In this document: one piece after another, positions 14,201 through 25,807 of the stretch | How the letters are laid out: each line of letters opens with the position of its first letter | How positions within the stretch are numbered: position 1 is the stretch's first letter | Assembly (NCBI GenBank): GCA_000231825.2 | Contig: JH720300.1 | Location: 1,551,928-1,615,927, forward strand | DNA: 64,000 nucleotides | Direction: 5' to 3' | Source of the DNA: Tetrahymena elliotti 4EA | Taxonomy: Eukaryota > Ciliophora > Oligohymenophorea > Hymenostomatida > Tetrahymenidae | The notes under the pieces: model-generated | Seen by the model: only the letters and a program-made list of their open reading frames with translations | Databases searched by the model: none | Told to the model about the DNA's origin: nothing | Made by a program: the position numbers and the translations under genes

Positions 14201-14515
14201 TATGTTATTAGTTCAACATTACAATAAAGAAAACCTACAAGCCAAAGGATAAAAGAAAAATAAAAATAATAGAAAGGGAACACATTTTCAATTTAAAACA
14301 ATTGTAATTCAATACAAACTTAAAAAAGTAAGGATTCTACTAATTTCTAAGAGGATATTTCTTTCAAATAGTAAACAACCAAGAGCAGCTAAAATTTCTT
14401 TTCAATTTAAAATTTCTATTCTGACAGGTCACCAAAATCAGGAGATTAAGTTTATCTTTTCTAAAAAGTTGGTCCCTCTAAAAGAATGAAAAAAAACCAT
14501 TTCTTAAATTCTTGA
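8275..14515 (+). CDS. Cyclic-nucleotide-binding-domain protein with long Gln/Asn/Ser/Lys-rich tail
   Basis: This is a large soluble protein with cyclic-nucleotide-binding (CNB) folds and no membrane segments, so it is not a CNG/HCN channel. It starts at ATG 8275. The first ~500 codons are low-complexity, with a Ser/Asp/Glu-rich patch near 8860-8950. A first CNB fold spans about 9700-10615 and carries the phosphate-binding-cassette pattern FGEIALLTKQRRTATM, including the Arg that contacts the cyclic phosphate in PKA-type domains. A second begins near 10640 with KGQIIYKEG and DSFYFIIDGEFEIS. From about 11250 a low-complexity, Gln/Asn/Ser/Lys-rich tail of roughly 1,000 residues runs without a TGA to the stop at 14513-14515. 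About ten introns interrupt the front and one (near 11628-11709) splits the tail; the last ~2.8 kb is a single exon. The nucleotide specificity and effector are unknown. Confidence 0.75.
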
Positions 14516-15309
14516 CAAATGAAAAATTCAATTAGGACTTAATATATGTCTGGGATTTGTTAAAAGCTTTTATCTCTTAAATTTTCTGAGATTATTTACA
14601 GCGTTGTTTGCTTCTTCTCCTCATTTATCCTTTAAGTTATATTTTCATTCACAATTTAATTGCTCTACTAAATTTATTTTTTTTATGTAATTAATTTTAT
14701 TTATTCTTAAAATCTTATTCTTTTAACAAAAGTTGCTTTGATTTAAGTCAATTAATTTAGTTTTAAATTAGTTTATTTTACAAAGATTAAAACTAAAGTT
14801 TGATTAAATATAAAAATGCAAAAAGTATTTAATCAAATCGTTGGAATGTAATACTCTTTTAATTGTTTGTTATTTGTATTAAATAGCATTGTTTGGTTTG
14901 TGCTATTTTATAAGAAAAATAAACTGGTTATTTTGTTGTTAACTCGAAACTAAAAAAATATTTTAAAGAAAACTAACTTAACCATATATGAGGTAAATAG
15001 TTAGAAAGTTTGAAACATAAAAATAATTAAAAATTTTAATAATTTACAGATAAAAGCTTGTAATTATTTTTATTAAAGCTTGATATAGATAATAAATACT
15101 GAAAAGATAGATGAATTTATTGATAAGTTAATACATTCTAAATAAGAAATAATTTTGTTAATTTTTATTTAATTCAAAATGATTTTAAATTAATTATTTG
15201 GTTAAATTTTTTCTCAGATTTTTGTTAAATTTTTCTTACTTTTACAAAATAAAATTATCTTGAAAGTGTTTTGATATGTTTAAATTTATTCATAAATTTT
15301 ATTTTCAGA
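14516..15309. other. Convergent 3' intergenic region
   Basis: This spacer lies between two converging genes. It is very AT-rich (T-runs near 14670-14760) and presumably holds both 3' UTRs. No gene is seen. Confidence 0.5.
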
Positions 15310-16948
15310 TCAATCATTATCATAGCCAAAATCTTTCATGTATTTACTTGGAGAGATAGACTCTTTGTGAAAGCTCTATTCCTAACTAAAAGCTTCTTTG
15401 ATTATACTTGGCTCATGATATCCCTCTTATTCTTATTGATTAAATTCTTTATTATGGTTAGAGTTTGAAGAAATGCCATCTTCTTCATCCTCAGAACTGT
15501 ATTAGTTATTCTAAATTTCTTCAAGGTTTGATTTATCTTAATATTTTTACTCATATTATTTTGGATCAGTCTTTTCAATTCCTAATTTTTAATGGAAGTT
15601 TTTAATGCTAAACTTAGCTTTTTTTTCATTTGTATTATTCTAGCTACTACTAAATATATTAGATGAATCCTAGTAACTATTGGGAGTATGTTAGTTTATT
15701 GATATTTTATTTTCAGATATAGAACTTGGTGAGAGGAATATATAATTAGACTCTATTAATATACAAAACCTAATTAAACAAAATTAAAAAAAGTAATATG
15801 AATTACCATATTTAGATTCATTTTTAGATGAACTAGGATGAGCTATGGAAAGTTTGGGATTACTATCTTCTTTGTGTTCTCTATTACTTCTAGGTGTATT
15901 GAGTTCAATAGTTAGACTTTTTTTGAATTAATTATTTCCTTTTTTGAAAAAATATAAAATTTGAAATTAGTTTGTTGATATTTTGGAGGTAATTTAATAT
16001 TGATGATAATGATGATGAAATTAATTATTTGTGAATGAAAAAGCTACTTTTTATTTTAATTCTTTCTTAAATAGAGTTCATTTGAGAATCAATATCACTT
16101 TTTACTATAGTATCTTTCTCTTTAGAGAGTTCCTCATAGTTTTTTATGATTTCTTTTACTTCGTTATTCTTATTGTCCTAGTTTAGGAATACTTCTTTAA
16201 AAACATTTAGCTTAAGATTACGCTCATTTCTTTTTCTTTCCAGATCATAAATCTCTTCCTATTTTGAAGCAATTATTAAAAGTAAAAGTCAATATAAAAT
16301 CATATTAAATATTCTATTTGCTAGAAGCTTGTGTCAGAAATTCTAGCAAATATGAAAGAATTATATAATTTTAAACAAACTAAAACATACTTATAAAAGA
16401 GATTTCTTTGCATGCTAGTAATTTATAAAGCAAATGCTCTTACGTAGCTTTTGCTTCTTTTGTTCTATTAAATTATCAACTGAGTCTCTTCTTAAAACAG
16501 AAACTTATTGTGTTTGTTGAGCATTCTGGTTAGAGAAATCTCTTAATATTTTATTTGGAGATTTTTCTTCATCAGAATTGAGTAAAGAATCATCAGATTC
16601 TTCTATCCATGTTGTATTCTTTTCTACAACTTCTTTTTCAGCTCCTTTAAAGTAGAGCTTTAATGAATTGGTTTTAGATAAATAATTTTTAATCCTTTCT
16701 AAGAAATAAATATAGATAGGATCTTGCTTCATGTTATAGTGCTCAACTAGTTAAGAGTAAAGCACGATAAGGCTGTCAATATGCTAAATAGTATATCTTT
16801 TTTCTAGTTTATTTTCTAAGCACAAGATCTTCAAAAACAATTCTTATGGTAAATTCTTTTCAATGTTTTACATCATGACTCCACTATGCATATTAGAATT
16901 ATTGATGCTTGACTGTTGATTATATTGCATAAAAGTAACTTTGCTCAT
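15310..16948 (-). CDS. Hypothetical coiled-coil/low-complexity protein (447 aa)
   Basis: I do not recognise this gene. Four exons (16391-16948, 16048-16258, 15807-15938, 15310-15752) add up to exactly 448 codons including the TGA at 15310-15312, which supports the splice choices. The first ~110 residues look globular and helical (LPQELFLKILCLENKLEKRY, then YIYFLERIKNYLSK). The middle is acidic (ESDDSLLNSDEEKS), followed by a charged predicted coiled-coil segment in exon 2. The last half is Ser/Asn/Gln-rich and acidic. There is no signal peptide or membrane segment. The start ATG at 16946-16948 begins the conserved-looking helical part. It converges with the cyclic-nucleotide-binding gene. It could be a cytoskeletal or scaffold protein, but nothing in the sequence fixes a function. 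Confidence 0.6.
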
Positions 16949-18379
16949 TATTCTTTCTATAAAATAAATATTTCCTCTGCTTTTTTGTTTATAAAATTGT
17001 TGGTCTATAGCTAATAAATTCTAGGATAAAAATATCTTAATAATGTATTTTTGATTGTAATTTTAATTTTTTAGTGATTAATTGATTGTAGCTTAGTAAT
17101 TATTTACTATTAGAGGTTTTGGTGAAGATAGCCAAACAATATAATCACAGAAATAATTGTTTGTGCTAATTATTAAAATATTAGAAAACAACTTTTGTAA
17201 ATACAAAAAAAATTAGAATATATCTTTCTCTATTAAATTATGAATTTTGAATTATCAATAATAAATATTATTTTGACATAATCTACTTCATCATATTTTA
17301 GAAATAATTCTTTCATAATCCGAAATCTTAAAATAGATTTCTTAAAACTAAATATGTGAAAGATTTAATAAAGTAAGATTTTTGTATGCAGAAAGCCTCA
17401 TTTTTTACAAGAAATTGCATCAGAAATATTAATTTTTTAAGCTTTTTAAATAATTTTAGCAATATCTAGCTGAATATTAAATTTTATATTCATAAATAAA
17501 TTTATAATGTTCATATATTTAACTTTTCTAATTAGTTTTGGTTTTTTTTTGGATTCACTATTTTTAATCAAAGTAAGATAAATGAACTTAAGTGTATTAA
17601 ACAATACCTAATTATTAACTTATTTTTGTATTTGCATTCAATAAAATTGAAACAAAAAATATCCTTATATGAGTTTGTTTTTAAAACGATGACTTATTTT
17701 AATAAAAAGATCATATTTTCTTATAGGAGCTTAACTCCTTCGACCAATCAAGTTATACTGATTATCAACTGTAAATAAATCAATTAATTTTTTACTTTTT
17801 TTTGGTTCTTCATTTATTTTTTAATTAAATAAGAGATAGGGAATAATCAAATAAATAAATAAAAAATAAAATTTGATATTATCTAAGATGCATTCATTTC
17901 TTCAAGCATCAAACATTAATTTTATTGTGTTAAAAATAAATCTGAAGCATCAGATAATGAGTTATTTAATTAAATATATAATATGAAACATTATTATGTT
18001 TTTAATTGTAAGTGAATATTTATTCAGCACATTTCATGAATTACAATTAAAACTAAATAAGATATTTAAAAAAAATTTATCAAACCTTTAAAAAAATAAG
18101 AAAAAATCTTTAAAATATTAAAAATTGAATTAATTTTGTTGTTGAGAGGTTTTAATTTTTTATTTATTTATTCCTCTGCAAATTAATCTAAATTAGGAAT
18201 TAATCTAATATTATCATAAATTTAGACACCATAAAGTTACTAACTTTATAGGTTTTATTAGATGTATGTATTCATTTTATCTTAAATAGCAGTTAGAATA
18301 AATTAGAAATAAGTGATATAATATGAAAATATATGTTGAATATTGAATATATAAAAGTATTATTATAAAATAGAGATCA
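16949..18379. other. Large AT-rich intergenic region
   Basis: No gene is supported in these 1.4 kb. A less AT-rich patch at about 17700-17770 can form two short hairpins (ggag/ctcc and agtt/aact). A minus-strand open frame near 16985-17380 has no recognisable domain and a length expected by chance. Confidence 0.45.
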
Positions 18380-18646
18380 ATGGATAAAAAGCATGATTTA
18401 GAACGATAATTAAAGGATTAGTAGAATGTCCATAAGAAGGAATAGCTTAACTAATATGATGTAAGAACTTAATATTTTTAATATTTAGAATGTATTTCTT
18501 CAGAAAAAATCATAAAGAAGTTTAGTTTAGGATAAAATTAAATTTTTGTGCAATAAAACTTTTAAAAAAATATTTTAAGAAGATTAAAAACTAAAAAACT
18601 CCTTTTTTGCATTCAAAAATAGCTTTTTTATTTTTTCAACGAACTG
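18380..18646 (+). CDS. Possible short ORF, unknown
   Basis: This open frame starts at ATG 18380 with a charged, Gln-rich beginning (MDKKHDLERQLKDQQNVHKK) like that of real ciliate genes. It can be read either with a 27-nt intron (18461-18487) ending at a TGA near 18646, or without splicing, in which case it stays open far into the antisense of the neighbouring decarboxylase gene. No domain is visible. The upstream region is AT-rich and typical of a ciliate promoter. It is listed only as a candidate; it may be a gene remnant. Confidence 0.25.
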
Positions 18647-18713
18647 ACAAAAAAGGTTATTGCAAATAAATTTTTTTTTAATTTGTTTTCTACTTACTTG
18701 TCCTTTGGATTAA

Positions 18714-19555
18714 TCAATTTTGATCTAATTACTACTTTAAAAATTTTATTATTTCACAAATAGTAGGTACTTCTGCCATAGCTCCCAGACCTTTTTTAAT
18801 ATTTTATTACTTCAATTTAATATAATAGTAAATATTTACCTTTATCTCCACAAACAAGAATTTTTTCTACTGTTGGTAGTATTATTATATTCCATTCTTT
18901 AAGTTGTTAAATTTATTTTTCAGTTATTGGATGCTTTTCGATGATTAAAATGGATTGATTAATTGCAAAATTTGAAAAAGAAAAAAGAAGTTAAATAATT
19001 TTTTTACTTAAAACATAAATGTATTCATAGCAGGAGCTACAACAAAGGGTTTTTTTAACAATTTCAGCTACTTTTAATCAGCTATATCTATTGTTTTATC
19101 TTATTCTAGAGTAAAGTCCCAAGCTCTAGCAATGCAAGTCTTTTTATTTAGATAAAATAAATATAAAATAATATGCTAAATCTACTTACCAATAGATTAT
19201 CGCAAGCTCCTGTAGCTATTTTAGATAAAGTATTGGCAGAAAGAGGAGCAATTAAGAAAATATCTGCCCATTTTCTTAAATCAATATGTAAAACAGGATC
19301 TCCTTTTTTTTACCACTATCCCCACTCATCTTTATCTGTAAAAATCTCAATGTTACTCAACTTTTCTTTGAGATGATCATCAATAAAAGTTAATGCTTTA
19401 TCAGTTGAAACTATCCTTATATTAAAAAGATTAGATTTGCTTAAGCTTTCAACTAATTCTGCTATTTTAATTGTAGCAACGGAACCACTTATTCCTATTA
19501 AAAGGTTCTTTTTGTGTTCCCTTTTATTTAAAATTTTGTTATTAAGCGAATCCAT
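18714..19555 (-). CDS. Phosphopantothenoylcysteine decarboxylase (PPCDC/HAL3 flavoprotein)
   Basis: This enzyme decarboxylates 4'-phospho-N-pantothenoylcysteine to 4'-phosphopantetheine, the third step from pantothenate in coenzyme A synthesis, using FMN. Four exons (19190-19555, 19008-19139, 18840-18933, 18714-18790) total 223 codons, giving 222 residues, the usual size for the eukaryotic single-domain enzyme. Visible features in order are the FMN-binding start [14 protein letters not shown], the catalytic-His region [11 protein letters not shown], and the [14 protein letters not shown] flavin loop. The PxMNxxMW motif appears as [13 protein letters not shown] (Trp replaced by Phe), followed by the substrate clamp with the catalytic Cys in [12 protein letters not shown]. 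The intron joining MNTFMFQ to HPIT precisely restores the family motif, which supports the model. Start is ATG 19553-19555; stop is TGA 18714-18716. An intact, likely active enzyme. Confidence 0.88.
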
Positions 19556-20148
19556 TATATATTCTGCAAGTATATTAACAATAAAAATTAAGAATTTGTA
19601 AAGCGTTTAACAAAAAATAAAATTGAGCCAAAAGAAATTATTCTTAAAAGAGCTTACTGCTATTGTGTAAAAAATATCAATTCAAATCTTTATAACAACA
19701 GAAAAAAAGTATACAAAAATTTACAAGAAATAAATATGATTTATTATAGAGAGATACCCTTTTCTACTTGTCATTTTTACTGAAATAAAAAGATAAGAAT
19801 AACCAAATATTATACGTTATAATATGGATAAGAAATCAAAAGATAATAAGAATTATTTAAATCATAAACTTAATTTGGAACAATTAGGTTTTGGAAATTT
19901 TAGTAAACTTGTTCGTTATCTATTAATCAAAGAAATAAAAATTTAAAGATTAATATAACAATTTTTTTTTTGTTTTATTTTCACATAATATTGAAAATTT
20001 TCATCACCAAATCTTTAATAAAAGCGAAATTAGATGCTTGAATAAATAGCAGCAACAATTTATAAAAAAAGAATGTTACAATTAAATATAAATAATTTTT
20101 TCAATTAATTTATTTCTAAAATTAAAAAAAAAAATTGGTAAATATAAA
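19556..20148. other. Divergent intergenic region with a short open frame
   Basis: This spacer lies between the decarboxylase start and the P-type ATPase start. It contains a 57-codon plus-strand open frame (ATG 19824 to TGA 19994) beginning MDKKSKDNKNYL. The frame has no known domain; it could be a tiny gene or noise. No promoter element is recognised. Confidence 0.35.
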
Positions 20149-23100
20149 ATGGAAGATTCATTTGAAAGACCAGCCGTAAACATATAACTTGACCACCTTC
20201 CTGGTTTAAATGGAGATAATATACAAAATATCTCTTCTGAGAAAGCCTCATTTAATGGTAAGGGAGTTGCAATGGAAGCTTTATATTCAACCCATCAATA
20301 GCTAGTTTCCAAGTAAGACTCAGATAATCAAAATAACACATTTTAAAATAACTTCTCTAAAGGTAGTGTTTAGCAAAAGCAGAACTAAAACTAAAAAAAT
20401 TAATAAAATTTCGAAAAGAGTTTTTCTTAGCATAACTTAGTAGATGAAGAAAATGAGAAAAAACTTAAACAAAAGAGTGCTTAGAATTAATCTAAAAATA
20501 AAAAGCGTAATTCAAACAAAGTGCACCCTGTTACAGATCAAAATAGAAATGATTTATCTTTTTAGGATTCAAGCATATAAAAAAGTGATGTCTCAGTATT
20601 TTAAAATGTTCCTTTTTATCTAGAAAATTAAACTGACTCCTAAAACTTCTATTATCCATATCATGCTATGAGTCTGAAGAACCTCTAGCAGTATTTCAAA
20701 TTTGATGGAGATAGAGGTCTTTCAAGTAATTAAATAGTCTAAAATAGAAGTTAATTTAGTAAGAATTAATCTTAGATACAGCATTCCAAAAATTAAATTA
20801 ATTTGTAAAAAGTATCAACTTAAAAGTGGGAAGTTGTAATTAAGCTTCTCCTTTAATTTAAGCTCGTCATCATTTTGGCAGCAATAATCTTCTTTTTCTC
20901 ATTTGCTTATTATTAAGAAGATCCATCACAAATATTACTTGCCCTTTTTTTGGTTTGGATAGCTCTTTTAAATAAAAGAAAATCTTTTGATTAATTACAA
21001 CTTGAAAAACTCTAAAGTGTAAAACAAAAATATGTTCCTTTACATTGCACAGTAATAAGAGAAGGTAAGCAATCTACTATCTTGACATCAAGCGTTGTTA
21101 CAGGTGATATTATTGTACTTTCAGAAAACTCTCAAGTTCCAGTTGACTCAAGAGTTTATTTGATCAATAAATCAGAAGTAGGTTTAATCCTTAAAGCAGA
21201 CATTTCTCCTATCTTTGATGAAAAGATTCCTAAAGTTTTGAGCACTTTCTGCAATTATCCTTCTAACTACTTAAAATCTCAAAATGTTGTACCTCAAGGA
21301 GCAAAAATAATATAAGGTTCAGGCAAAGCAATAGCTTTAATGTCGGCAGATTAATCTTATTGTATGAAATAAATAAATTAACTTATTAATGATAGCAATT
21401 AATAAATAAAACTTAAAAATCCTATAAAATCTGAGCTTAATAATTTTGCAACTTATCTCTCTTATCTTTCTATTATTGTTGCCCTAATCTTCTTACTTGT
21501 GAGTAAATTTGCTTTTGACTGCTCAAATATGACAAGCTTTGTATTTGCTGGATCTGTTTTCATAGCTTTTGTGCCTGAAGGTCTTCTCACTTAGGTTTAT
21601 CTTGCTAAATTTATGCGCTAAAAATGCAGTTGTTCATCTGAAGAAAATAAAGTTTAATAAGTAGAATATTAGTCTCAGGAATCATCATTCAAAATAAATA
21701 AATATGAATAAGTCATTGAGAATCTCTCAGAAATTAATTGCATTTGCACTAATTTTGACTCTTTAGTAGAAAAACCCTAAACATAAGTTAATGGGTTGTG
21801 GATTAACAATATATTAGTTAACTCATCTAAAGAAATTTTAATTTAAATTGATGCTTTTTCAACTAACAAGTCATACATAAATCTTATTAATGGCTCCGTC
21901 TTAGCTAACGACTCCTTATTTTCTTCATCAATCAGTCTATAAGTAAAATCTAAAAAATCCTCAAAGAAAAAAAATTATTTACCCTACGATGCTGAAGGAG
22001 ATTCAAATGATGCTTCACTTTTAAGATTTTGTCAAAGCGTTATTGATGTAAATACACTACGCCAATAATCACCAGTTGTTGTAAGCGAAAATGGAAATTT
22101 ATTTAAGATACCCTATGATGAAAAATCTTAATATTCTGCTGCTCTTGTTAAGGAAAGTCCAGAATCAGATAATTATGCAATTTACATTAAAGGAAACCCA
22201 CATGTTATTATGAAAGCATGCACTTCAATCATAATTTTTGATGACATTGTTAGAGTAACTGAAGAATTGTATGATAAGTTTTGTGATGCTATTTCGAAAT
22301 TTTAAATTAAAGGTGAAGATATTGTAGCTGTTGCAAAGTTACCTATTAGTAAGGAAGATTTAAAATCTCATAAAGTCAATCAAATTTTCGATGTAGAACC
22401 CTAAACTAAGTCTGAATTAACTGACTTTATCATGCTTGGCTTATTCTCTTTTACTTGCCCTCCATCCAATTATTTAGAATAATCATTATAATTAGCTAAG
22501 CTTTCTGGAACTAAGATTGTTATTGTCTCAGAAAAAGACACAGTTACTTCATTTTCTATTGCCTCTAATTGCGGTTTATTCTAAAACTTAAAGATGAGTG
22601 AAATATTAATAGATAAGACTTATAAAACTTAGGGTAAAGAAGACTTACCTGGCTAATTGAAGTAGGTTTCTGCAGTAGTCCTTAACTCACATAGACTAAG
22701 TGCTTAAACTAATTCACTTGAATCAGAATCTATCATTTCTGAATGCCTTCAAAAGCAGGTATGCATTTTTGCAAATGTTAGTTAAGAAATCAAAAAATTA
22801 TTAATCCCTTAAATGAGGAACTTGGGATTAAAAATTGGTGTTATTTCTAATGAAATGAAAGACTTACTATTCATGAATTCTGCTGATATTAGCTTTTCAG
22901 GAACATAGTCAACACCCTTACTATAAGGTTTAAGCGATGTCTAATTGATTCGTAATAAATATCAATCAGACATTTAAGCTGCTCTTGAATCAATTGAAGA
23001 AGGAAGATGCTATATGGAAAATGTTAAAAAGATATTTGCACTTTAGGGAAGTACTAAAATGCCATAGATATTACCTTTACTTGCCTATATTATATTACGT

Positions 23101-24108
23101 ATACCCTTAGCTTTAAGTGGAATGTTCATGATTTTATTAAGTTGTGTTACAAACTTTATACCTGCTCTTTCTCTTGCTAAAGAAGATCCAGATATTGATA
23201 CCCTTTTTATTAAGCAAGATAATAAAGAACTAAAAAATAATTAAAAGAAGACTTCTAATAAAGTTGCAACTTTTGGTCTATTCTTTTATTCTTATTTCTT
23301 CTTAGGTGCTATAGCTGCTGGAGCAGGATTCTGTGCATATTTCACAACAATGAATCACCTTGGTTTCCCAATTAAGCACACATTTAAACTTTTTAACAAA
23401 AAAGGTTATACTGCTGATACCCATATTGCAGATTAAATGGGTTATGATATGGATGTAGTTAATCATTACCTTCAAACAGCTAAGCCCCATTTAGATATTC
23501 CTGCCGATACACCTCTTGATCCCTCTATGCCTCATTGGAATAGCTTATTCATGTCTATTAGTGACGATTGCGAAAAAGATATTGAGCACTACAAACCCAA
23601 TCATAAATTTATTGATTGGGCAGACAAAGACCAGTCAAAAGTAGACTTAAGAAAGTTCTATGTTTATTGCGATCACCAAGATTTAAAATGGAAAAACTCT
23701 ATTTCTTGGTCTAAATGTGATCCAACAGATTATGTAAATTACTCAACAATAACAGATAACACTGCTTGCTATACTTCTGAAGCACTTAATTATGCTCAAA
23801 CATCATATTTACTTGCTATAGTTTTCTTTTAATTTAGTAATATAATAGCATTAAAATCACTCAGATGGTCGTTTGTTCATACTCCTTTCAACTCTTTACT
23901 TGCAATATCTATTGTATTCTAATTAATTATTTGTGTCTTTTTAGTTGAAATTCCTGGAATATAATTGATATTCCGTACAAGACCACTCCATTTTTGGTAG
24001 TGGGGTATACCTGCTGCTCCATTTGCAATATTTGCTATGTTCCATGAAGAAATAAGAAAATATCTTGCACGCTCTAATAAGTGGTTTGCTAAAATAGCTC
24101 GTTTTTGA
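20149..24108 (+). CDS. Na+/K+-ATPase-like P-type ATPase, catalytically degenerate (pseudoenzyme)
   Basis: This single uninterrupted ciliate-code frame of 1,319 residues has the overall plan of a group IIC P-type ATPase alpha subunit. It has a long Gln/Asn/Ser-rich N-terminus (about 1-230), M1-M2, an actuator region, and M3-M4 with an intact FVPEGLL (residues 474-480). Cytoplasmic P and N domains follow, then M5-M10 with the IIC-type ending PFAIFAMFHEEIRKYLARSN. The working residues are gone. TGES is replaced by KADI (about 349-352). The phosphorylation motif DKTGT becomes NFDSL (535-539, catalytic Asp to Asn). KGAPE is KGNPH. TGDxP becomes SEKD (about 794). TGDGVND becomes ISNEMKD (899-905). 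In M6 both ion-binding Asp positions are lost (Ser 998, Asn 1002). The long, open, intronless frame argues against a decaying pseudogene. A regulatory or structural role is inferred. Confidence 0.85.
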
Positions 24109-24485
24109 TTGAAAACAGTTGCAAATATTTTAATCCGTATAAATTAAATAATGATAATTATGTCTTGATTTTATAAGGGATCATTCAATTTTTTTTAAGA
24201 TTTAATATTAATTTAATACTAATTTCGAATCAAAATTGTTTTGTAAATACCATTAAATTCTAAAAATAGATATCTATTATTAGAATTACATTTTTATCAA
24301 TTTATACCATAAATCTCAAATAAAATGAATTTTTAAATTTCAATTTTTTTGTAAATTTTTGAGTTATCTTTTAAAGTTGGGAGTTTTTATACATTTTATT
24401 CAAAAGTTTATGGCTAAAAAAATTTAAAAGCTTTTGATACAGATTTAAATTAAAAATAAAATTCTTATTCATTTTAGAATGTCAT
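24109..24485. other. Intergenic, nothing recognised
   Basis: This is the AT-rich 3' flank of the P-type ATPase-like gene, with no gene or structured element visible. Confidence 0.5.
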
Positions 24486-25300
24486 TAATCTATGCTAAAG
24501 AAAAAATGCTTTGAATAGCCAACTAATGAATAATGAAATGTAATGGTGAATAAGGAGCTTAAGTGTGGACATAAAAAATTTATTGAATGTAAGACTAAAC
24601 TATTCTAATTTAAATGTTAGAAAGAAGTTTTAAAAGAATTGGATTGCGGGCATTCAAAGCTTCTCAAATGTTTTAAAGATCCTATAAAGGAGAAGTGTGA
24701 AATTCTTGTAAGTTAGAAATTAATTTGTGGTCATGAAGCTGTAAATATACCTTGCTATTAGCTGAAGAGAAGGAGAATTAAATGTGATAAGTTAATTACA
24801 GTTTCTTTTGAATGTGGGCATAATGGTCAATATTAATGCTCGAAAAAAAATATTTTTTAAAAATGTGATTTCATTTTTTAACTATCCAAAAAACGCTGTG
24901 ATTTAAAATACAAAGTGACTTGCAAAGATTTTTAAAGTAAATTTAATTTTTGTTCTTTGCTTTTAAATGTTTTTTAACTAATTTTAGATAAATAGTATTC
25001 TTTACCTGAATGTTTATGCTCTGAATAAAATATAATTTGTCCACATAATGTCAATGGTGAAGATAGGTAGGTATTGTGCTAAGAATCATGTGGAGTAACT
25101 TTAGATTGTGGTCACATATGTTAATCAACTTGTAGCTAATGTGCTTTTGGATTACTTCATTAGCCCTGTAAATAAAAAATCTTATATAAATATATCTGTG
25201 GTCACAGGATACAAAAAGAATGCAGTTAAGATCCTGATCTTTGCAAAGAAAAATGTTAGATTTCTGAAAATAATAAGTAAAATGTATTTAAAGCTGTTTT
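24486..25300 (+). pseudogene. Relic of a ZNFX1-like gene: NFX1-type zinc-finger part only
   Basis: This stretch encodes only the C-terminal NFX1-type zinc-finger part of the ZNFX1-like genes that follow on the same strand. Repeats of the form CGH...C...C are clear (LKCGHKKFIECK, LDCGHSKLLKC, LICGHEAVNIPC). The block around 25020-25250 closely follows copy A at 32160-32370: ICPHNVNGEDRQVLC matches ICPHNINGLERQNLC, and CQSTCSQCAFGLLHQPC matches CQSTCSQCAFGVLHKPC. A matching fragment upstream (KCFEQPTNE, near 24506) is in another frame and is cut off by TGA codons. After about 25270 the similarity to copy A fades. No helicase part is present. The best open frame starts at ATG 24543. I judge it a truncated, frameshifted duplicate; a short expressed zinc-finger protein is the alternative. 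Confidence 0.7.
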
Positions 25301-25807
25301 GAAAAGTGTAAATTAGATATAGATAAATTTTCAAGCAATAAATGTGAAGATTAAGGATGGAATCAAGAAATTTAACTTTTTATTATATTATGCCTAAATG
25401 AAAATTTAAAAAGGTATATTTAAATCACCTTATTAAGTTAGAAAATATAATAATATTAAATATTTAAAATAATAAAATTTGAAAAATTAATCTAATTGCT
25501 AAAATATATTTTTTTATTTTTAAGGTGTTTGATAAATTTTTAAGATTATTAAAATTTTTTAGATTATTTTTTTCTTTTGTAAATGAATAACAACTCAATT
25601 CTTATATTTTAAAATATATTAGCTTAATTATTTATAAAGAACTTTAATTTTATTAAAAAAATTACTTAAATGAAATAAAAGTTTTGTTCTCATTTAAAAT
25701 AATTGATATAATAGATATTTGATTAGTTCTTAAAAAAATATTCCATTTTACTATCATTCTAAAAAACACTTCTAATTTAGATTAAATTTTTTACTTAATT
25801 GTGAGTT
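25301..25807. other. Intergenic, AT-rich
   Basis: Spacer between the zinc-finger relic and ZNFX1-like copy A. Only A/T tracts are seen. Confidence 0.45.

Noticed and set aside
16985..17570. Minus-strand frames vaguely like a decayed RING-CH gene (a CKK followed by TGA)
   Set aside because: Only one Cys pair could be matched, and only by assuming a TGA replaced a Cys. The open length is not significant.
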